A stretch of 49,467 nt of DNA from Phycisphaerales bacterium. Lineage in GTDB: Bacteria > Planctomycetota > Phycisphaerae > Tepidisphaerales > Tepidisphaeraceae. Each line of letters starts with the position of its first letter. Positions within the stretch are counted from its first letter, which is position 1. Made by a program: the position numbers and the translations under genes. Positions 45,414 to 49,467 of the stretch are shown piece by piece. The stretch lies in contig JAQGHM010000020.1 in assembly GCA_028291615.1 (NCBI GenBank), positions 1 to 49,467 on the forward strand. The letters run 5' to 3'. The notes under the pieces were generated by a model. The model worked only from the letters and a program-made list of their open reading frames with translations. It was not told where the DNA came from and searched no databases.

Positions 45414-48400
45414 ATGCTTCACAGAAACAAGTCGATTGTCGTCTCCGAACGCCGCCCCATGCCGGCGACCTCCAGCAAAACGCGGGCGCCGCGCACCACG
45501 CTCCTCAACTTCGAGTTGCTCGAGAACCGATGCCTCTTGTCGGAGATTTTGGGAACGGCGCAAAACTTTGCAGCCCTCGCCGGCGCGTCGGTGACCAACA
45601 CCGGCCCGACGATCCTCAACGGCGACCTGGGCGTCTCGCCCGGCACCGCGATCACGGGTTTCCCACCTGGGATCGTCAACGCGCCCGGGCAGACCCACCA
45701 AACCGATGCCGCCGCCGCACAGGCCGAGCTTGACGCCTTCACAGCCTACAACACGCTGGCTGCGCTACCGTCTACCCAGGATCTCACCAGCCAGGACCTC
45801 GGCGGCCTGACGTTGGTGGCGGGCGTCTACAAGTTTTCGTCATCCGCCCAATTGACCGGCACACTCACGCTCGACGCGAAGAACAACCCCAACGCGATGT
45901 TCGTCTTCCAGATCGGGAGCACGCTGACGACGGCGTCGGCGTCGAAAGTGCAGATCATCAATTCACCCGCGTGTTTCGACAATGTCTTCTGGCAGGTCGG
46001 CAGCTCGGCGACGCTGGGCTCGACGACCGACTTTTACGGCGCTGTCATCGCCTTGACGAGCATCACGATGATCTCCGGGGCTTCGATTACCCAGGGAAAT
46101 GCCCTGGCGCTTAACGGCTCGATCACGCTGGGCGATAACATCATCTCACCCGACCAGTGCGGCTCGATCTCCGGCATTAAATTCCAGGACACCAACGCCG
46201 ACGGCATCCGCCAGAGCGGCGAGCCGGGGTTGCCAGGCGTCACCATCTTCCTCGACGGCAACGGCAACGGCGCGCTCGACGCCGGCGAGATCAGCACGCT
46301 CACCGACGCCAGCGGGAACTATCACTTTATCGACGTCGCGCCAGGCGCGCGGACCGTCCGTGAGGTCGTCCCCAGCGGCTGGGTGCAAACCACGGCCAAT
46401 CCCGCCCCCATCATCGTCCCCGCCCGCACTGACGCGCCCGGCGGCGATTTCGGAAACCGCCAGGTCACGTTAACCACGGGGCAGATCGTGGGCGTCAAGT
46501 TTACCGACACCAACGGCGACGGCATCCGCCAGGCCGGCGAGCCCGGGCTCGCCGGCATCACCCTCTTTCTCGACGCCGATGGCAACGGCACGCTCGACGC
46601 CGGCGAATCGAGCACGCTCACCGACGCCAGTGGCGGCTACGTCTTCGCCAACCTCGCCCCCGGCGTCTACACTGTCCGCGAGGTCGTGCCGGCGGGCTCG
46701 GTGCGGACCACCATCAATCCAGCCGCCGTTCAAGTCGCGTCCGGCGCGACCGTGGCGGGCGGAACCTTCGGCAATTTCACGCTCGGACAGATCGGCGGCA
46801 CCAAGTTCCAGGACACCAATGGCGACGGTTTCCGCCAGGCCGGCGAGCCGGGCATCGCCGGCGTCACCCTGTTCATCGATACCAACGGTAACTATCGGCT
46901 CGATGCCGGAGAGGTCACCTCCATCACCGGCGCGGGCGGCGTCTATACCTTCACCGGCGTTGGCCCCGGAAGTTTTGATATTCGTGAAGCTGTGCCCACC
47001 GGCTGGACGCAAACCACCCCCAACCCGCTCCCGATCGTGACCATCAGCGGCGGCTCGGTTACAGCGATCGACTTTGGCGACGCGCCGGTCCCCACGACCA
47101 CGACGATCACCGGCACGAAATTCCAGGACACCAACGGCGACGGAATTCGCGAAACCGGCGAGCCGGGTGTTCAAAACGTCGTCCTCTTTCTCGATATCAA
47201 CGGCAACGGGATCCTCGACAACTGCGAACGCTGCACCGTCAGCGATGCCAACGGCCGATACACGTTCACCGATGTAGCGCCCGGCACCTACAGCGTGCGC
47301 GAGCGCGTGCCGGCTGGCTGGGTGCGAACGACGACCAATCCCGGCTCGCTCACCGTCACGACGACGGGCGCCAACCTCGCTGGCGGGGACTTCGGCAACT
47401 TCCAACTTGGCAAGATCAGCGGCGTCAAGTTCCAGGACAGCAACGGCAACGGCGCCCGCGAGAGCACCGAACCGGGACTAGCCGGCTTCACCGTGTTCAT
47501 GGACGCGAACGGCAACGGAACGCTCGACAGCGGCGAACGCACGACCCTCACCACCGTCGGCGGCGGCTTCGTCTTCTACAACGTCGGGCCGGGCGCATTC
47601 ACGCTCCGTGAGGTCGTCCCCAGCGGATGGAATCAGACGACGCTTAACCCGGCTGCGGTCGTGATGGCCAGCGGCGCGGCCCGCACGGGCGTCGTGTTCG
47701 GCAACCAGCCCGCCAGTGTCAGGCAGGTCAACGGCGTCAAGTTCCTCGACGCCAACGGCGACGGCATCCGCCAGACCGGCGAAACCGGAATCGGTGGCGT
47801 CACTCTCTTCCTCGACGCGAACGGCAACAACAAGCTCGATGCCGGCGAACTCAAAACCATCACCGACGCCGCCGGCGGCTACGCCTTCACCAACGTCCTC
47901 CCCGGCATCTACAGCGTGCGCGAGCTCGTGCCTGACGGGTGGGTGCGAACCACGGCCAATCCAAATTCCGTCACCGTCACCGCCACCACCGGCGCACTGG
48001 CCGGCGGGAACTTTGGCAACTTCCAGCTCGGCAAGATCAGCGGCGTCAAGTTCCAGGACACCAACGGCAACGGCGTCCGCGACATCACCGAGCCCGGCCT
48101 CTCAGGCTTTACCATCTTTATCGACGCGAACGGTAACGGCCGGCTCGACACGGGCGAACGGACGACTCTCACCAACGTCGGCGGCGGATTCGTCTTCTAC
48201 AACGTTGCACCCGGCGCATTCACGCTCCGTGAGGTCGTCCCCAGCGGCTGGACGCAAACCACAGTGAACCCCGCTGCGGTTGTGATGGCCACCGGCGCAG
48301 CTCGCACGTCCAGCGTATTCGGCAACAAACCCGCGACAGCGAAGCAGATCAGCGGCATTAAGTTCCTCGACGCCAACGGCGACGGCATTCGCCAGACCGG

Positions 48401-48974
48401 CGAGGCCGGCATCGGCGGCGTCACCCTCTTCCTCGACGCCAACGCCAACAACCGGCTCGACAGCGGCGAATTGACCACCCTCACCGACGCCGGCGGAGGC
48501 TACGCCTTCACCAACGTACCCCTTGGCACGTTCAACGTGCGCGAGGTGGTCCCCGCCGGCTGGCTTCGAACGACTCCGAACCCGGCCCCCGTGAAGATCA
48601 CCACCGCCGGCAGCACCGTGGCAGGCGGGAACTTCGGCGACTTCCAGCTCGGCAAGATTACCGGCGTCGTCTCTACGCAATTCTGCCAATGCGCAGGCGT
48701 CGCCAACGCGCCCTTTGGAAGCGTCAGGATCAACCTGTTCCGTGATGTAAACAAAAATGGCATCGTCGACGCCGCCGACGGCGCAGCCATCAAAACCACC
48801 ATCACCGGCAGCAACGGCGTCTACACGTTCTCAGACCTTACCGCCGGCGCATATGTGGTGCAGGAAGTCATCGCCACAGGCTTCACAAGCGTCGGCCCTG
48901 CATCGTTCGCCTTTTCCATCCAGAGCGGCTCGATCGTCAAGGCGATCAACCTGTTACAGGTCGATGTCGACTGA
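45414..48974 (+). CDS. Surface protein with ice-binding-like DUF3494 domain and SdrD_B repeats
   Basis: 1186 residues from ATG at 45414 (AGGGA seven to eight bases upstream); an ATG at 45378 is less likely. The N-terminus has FELLENRCLLS, the planctomycete LEPR-type export motif. Residues about 45-245 form a DUF3494 ice-binding-like domain (LGTAQNFAALAGASVTNTGP, LTSQDLGGLTLVAGVYKF, NAMFVFQIGSTLTT, DFYGAVIALTSITM). Eight SdrD_B-type repeats of about 104 residues follow, each beginning IxGxKFxDxNxDGxRxxGE with DGIRQ and DANGNG Ca2+-binding-like loops and ending in VREVVPxGW; a ninth, divergent repeat closes the protein. It has no sorting signal or membrane anchor. Adhesion or ice/mineral binding is possible; both are inference. 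Confidence 0.9.
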   Translation: MLHRNKSIVVSERRPMPATSSKTRAPRTTLLNFELLENRCLLSEILGTAQNFAALAGASVTNTGPTILNGDLGVSPGTAITGFPPGIVNAPGQTHQTDAAAAQAELDAFTAYNTLAALPSTQDLTSQDLGGLTLVAGVYKFSSSAQLTGTLTLDAKNNPNAMFVFQIGSTLTTASASKVQIINSPACFDNVFWQVGSSATLGSTTDFYGAVIALTSITMISGASITQGNALALNGSITLGDNIISPDQCGSISGIKFQDTNADGIRQSGEPGLPGVTIFLDGNGNGALDAGEISTLTDASGNYHFIDVAPGARTVREVVPSGWVQTTANPAPIIVPARTDAPGGDFGNRQVTLTTGQIVGVKFTDTNGDGIRQAGEPGLAGITLFLDADGNGTLDAGESSTLTDASGGYVFANLAPGVYTVREVVPAGSVRTTINPAAVQVASGATVAGGTFGNFTLGQIGGTKFQDTNGDGFRQAGEPGIAGVTLFIDTNGNYRLDAGEVTSITGAGGVYTFTGVGPGSFDIREAVPTGWTQTTPNPLPIVTISGGSVTAIDFGDAPVPTTTTITGTKFQDTNGDGIRETGEPGVQNVVLFLDINGNGILDNCERCTVSDANGRYTFTDVAPGTYSVRERVPAGWVRTTTNPGSLTVTTTGANLAGGDFGNFQLGKISGVKFQDSNGNGARESTEPGLAGFTVFMDANGNGTLDSGERTTLTTVGGGFVFYNVGPGAFTLREVVPSGWNQTTLNPAAVVMASGAARTGVVFGNQPASVRQVNGVKFLDANGDGIRQTGETGIGGVTLFLDANGNNKLDAGELKTITDAAGGYAFTNVLPGIYSVRELVPDGWVRTTANPNSVTVTATTGALAGGNFGNFQLGKISGVKFQDTNGNGVRDITEPGLSGFTIFIDANGNGRLDTGERTTLTNVGGGFVFYNVAPGAFTLREVVPSGWTQTTVNPAAVVMATGAARTSSVFGNKPATAKQISGIKFLDANGDGIRQTGEAGIGGVTLFLDANANNRLDSGELTTLTDAGGGYAFTNVPLGTFNVREVVPAGWLRTTPNPAPVKITTAGSTVAGGNFGDFQLGKITGVVSTQFCQCAGVANAPFGSVRINLFRDVNKNGIVDAADGAAIKTTITGSNGVYTFSDLTAGAYVVQEVIATGFTSVGPASFAFSIQSGSIVKAINLLQVDVD

Positions 48975-49029
48975 CCCCCGGCATGAATCCCCTCAGGCGC
49001 AGAGCTCCCACCCACCGCCCTGCGCCCCC

Positions 49030-49054
49030 GGCCCGCTGGATAACCCAGCGGGCC
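49030..49054 (+). terminator. Strong hairpin after the surface protein gene
   Basis: A perfect 10-bp stem, GGCCCGCTGG and CCAGCGGGCC, with the loop ATAAC, 56 bases after the stop. It is followed by TTATTC rather than a long T-tract. Position and strength suggest a transcription terminator. Confidence 0.75.
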
Positions 49055-49467
49055 TTATTCATCCGCGAAAACACGTCTCGCCGCGCACCTCCCCGCGCCC
49101 AACAAATAAAAAAAACTTCCCCCATTCCCACCCGAAAAACCCACATTCCACCCCCACTGCTGCGCCATCGAGGTCCCCGGCGCGCACCACCGCCCGCTCC
49201 TATGGAGGCCCGACATGCGCACGCAATACGACGACAACGACAACGACGAAGATCTCAAACCCCTCTCCCCTCCCATGCATGTAAATGCACGAGAATGCAC
49301 GGAATTCTCAAATCGCTCCCGCCCCCCGCGCCACAAAGGACCACACCGCGCCACAATCCCGCGCGCCGGCGCATCTATGAGCAATCCGTTGTCAAGCGAG
49401 CGAACGTTTTTATGAAACGGGCTGTTCCAAGCATCTATCCGGCATCATCCCGCGGGACGTGCCATTT
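49055..49467. other. Spacer to the right window edge
   Basis: No supported gene. An ATG at 49412 opens a frame to the edge (MKRAVPSIYP...), too short to judge, with TTGTCA at about 49390 as a possible -35 box. A 66-residue frame at 49215-49415 lacks protein-like features. Confidence 0.4.

Noticed and set aside
46160..48650. Regular repeats that might be a CRISPR or tandem DNA array
   Set aside because: The period is about 312 bases and translates into SdrD_B protein repeats in one long frame; no short direct repeats with unique spacers.
49215..49415. A 66-codon open frame near the right edge
   Set aside because: No ribosome-binding site, no family features, and unlike the codon pattern of neighbouring genes.

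Overview
The window is GC-rich and reads as a chromosome segment of a member of the Planctomycetota, probably of the Phycisphaerae type (the class is inference). Support comes from the planctomycete-specific set of secreted proteins (DUF1549/DUF1553, DUF1501, PPC-domain and cytochrome/WD40 proteins), an N-terminal FELLENRCLLS export motif on an SdrD-repeat surface protein, pseudopilin-like tails of planctomycete type, and many small palindromic repeats. No rRNA, tRNA, CRISPR array, transposase or phage module was recognised.

Layout. 1-1385: 3' part of mnmE (tRNA modification GTPase) carrying in-frame repeat insertions. 1458-8061: three translationally coupled paralogues of a secreted protein with a pseudopilin-like C-terminal tail. 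8126-12698: aat, a secreted endonuclease/exonuclease/phosphatase-fold protein, a DUF6194 protein on the opposite strand, nfo, a small membrane protein and an M28 peptidase. 12718-17489 (minus strand): a reduced cell-division cluster, rsmH - LysM protein - ftsL-like - [434-bp element with 33-bp terminal inverted repeats encoding a four-helix-bundle protein] - ftsI. 17565-20423 (minus): a filamentous-haemagglutinin-like two-partner-secretion exoprotein. 20668-21759: a two-gene unit, a RusA-type resolvase followed by a nuclease-fold/HEPN-like protein, of lower GC than its surroundings. 21793-26344: a secreted protein of unknown function and, convergent to it, a large AsmA-like protein. 26524-26838: an encapsulated-ferritin-like protein without an adjacent shell gene. 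27011-34440: the DUF1549/DUF1553 - DUF1501 - PPC module (the first gene closed early by an in-frame TAA) and, on the other strand, a cytochrome/WD40 protein and a small secreted protein. 34597-37799: a double-domain KaiC-like ATPase overlapping a hybrid histidine kinase. 38040-42683: RND efflux adaptor and pump. 42893-44949: a coiled-coil/winged-helix protein and an FAD-dependent reductase-like protein. 45414-48974: a large surface protein with an ice-binding-like (DUF3494) domain and eight SdrD_B repeats, followed by a strong hairpin.

The strongest unusual signals are: (1) short palindromic repeats inserted in frame inside housekeeping proteins (two copies of one family in mnmE, in opposite orientations; another repeat type in rsmH), resembling in behaviour the protein-coding palindromic elements known from Rickettsia; (2) the compact inverted-repeat element in the division cluster, whose terminal repeat also supplies the ribosome-binding site and start codon of its only gene; (3) the RusA-like plus degenerate-nuclease/HEPN gene pair; (4) the tandem paralogues carrying a pseudopilin-like domain at the C-terminus without the processing site.
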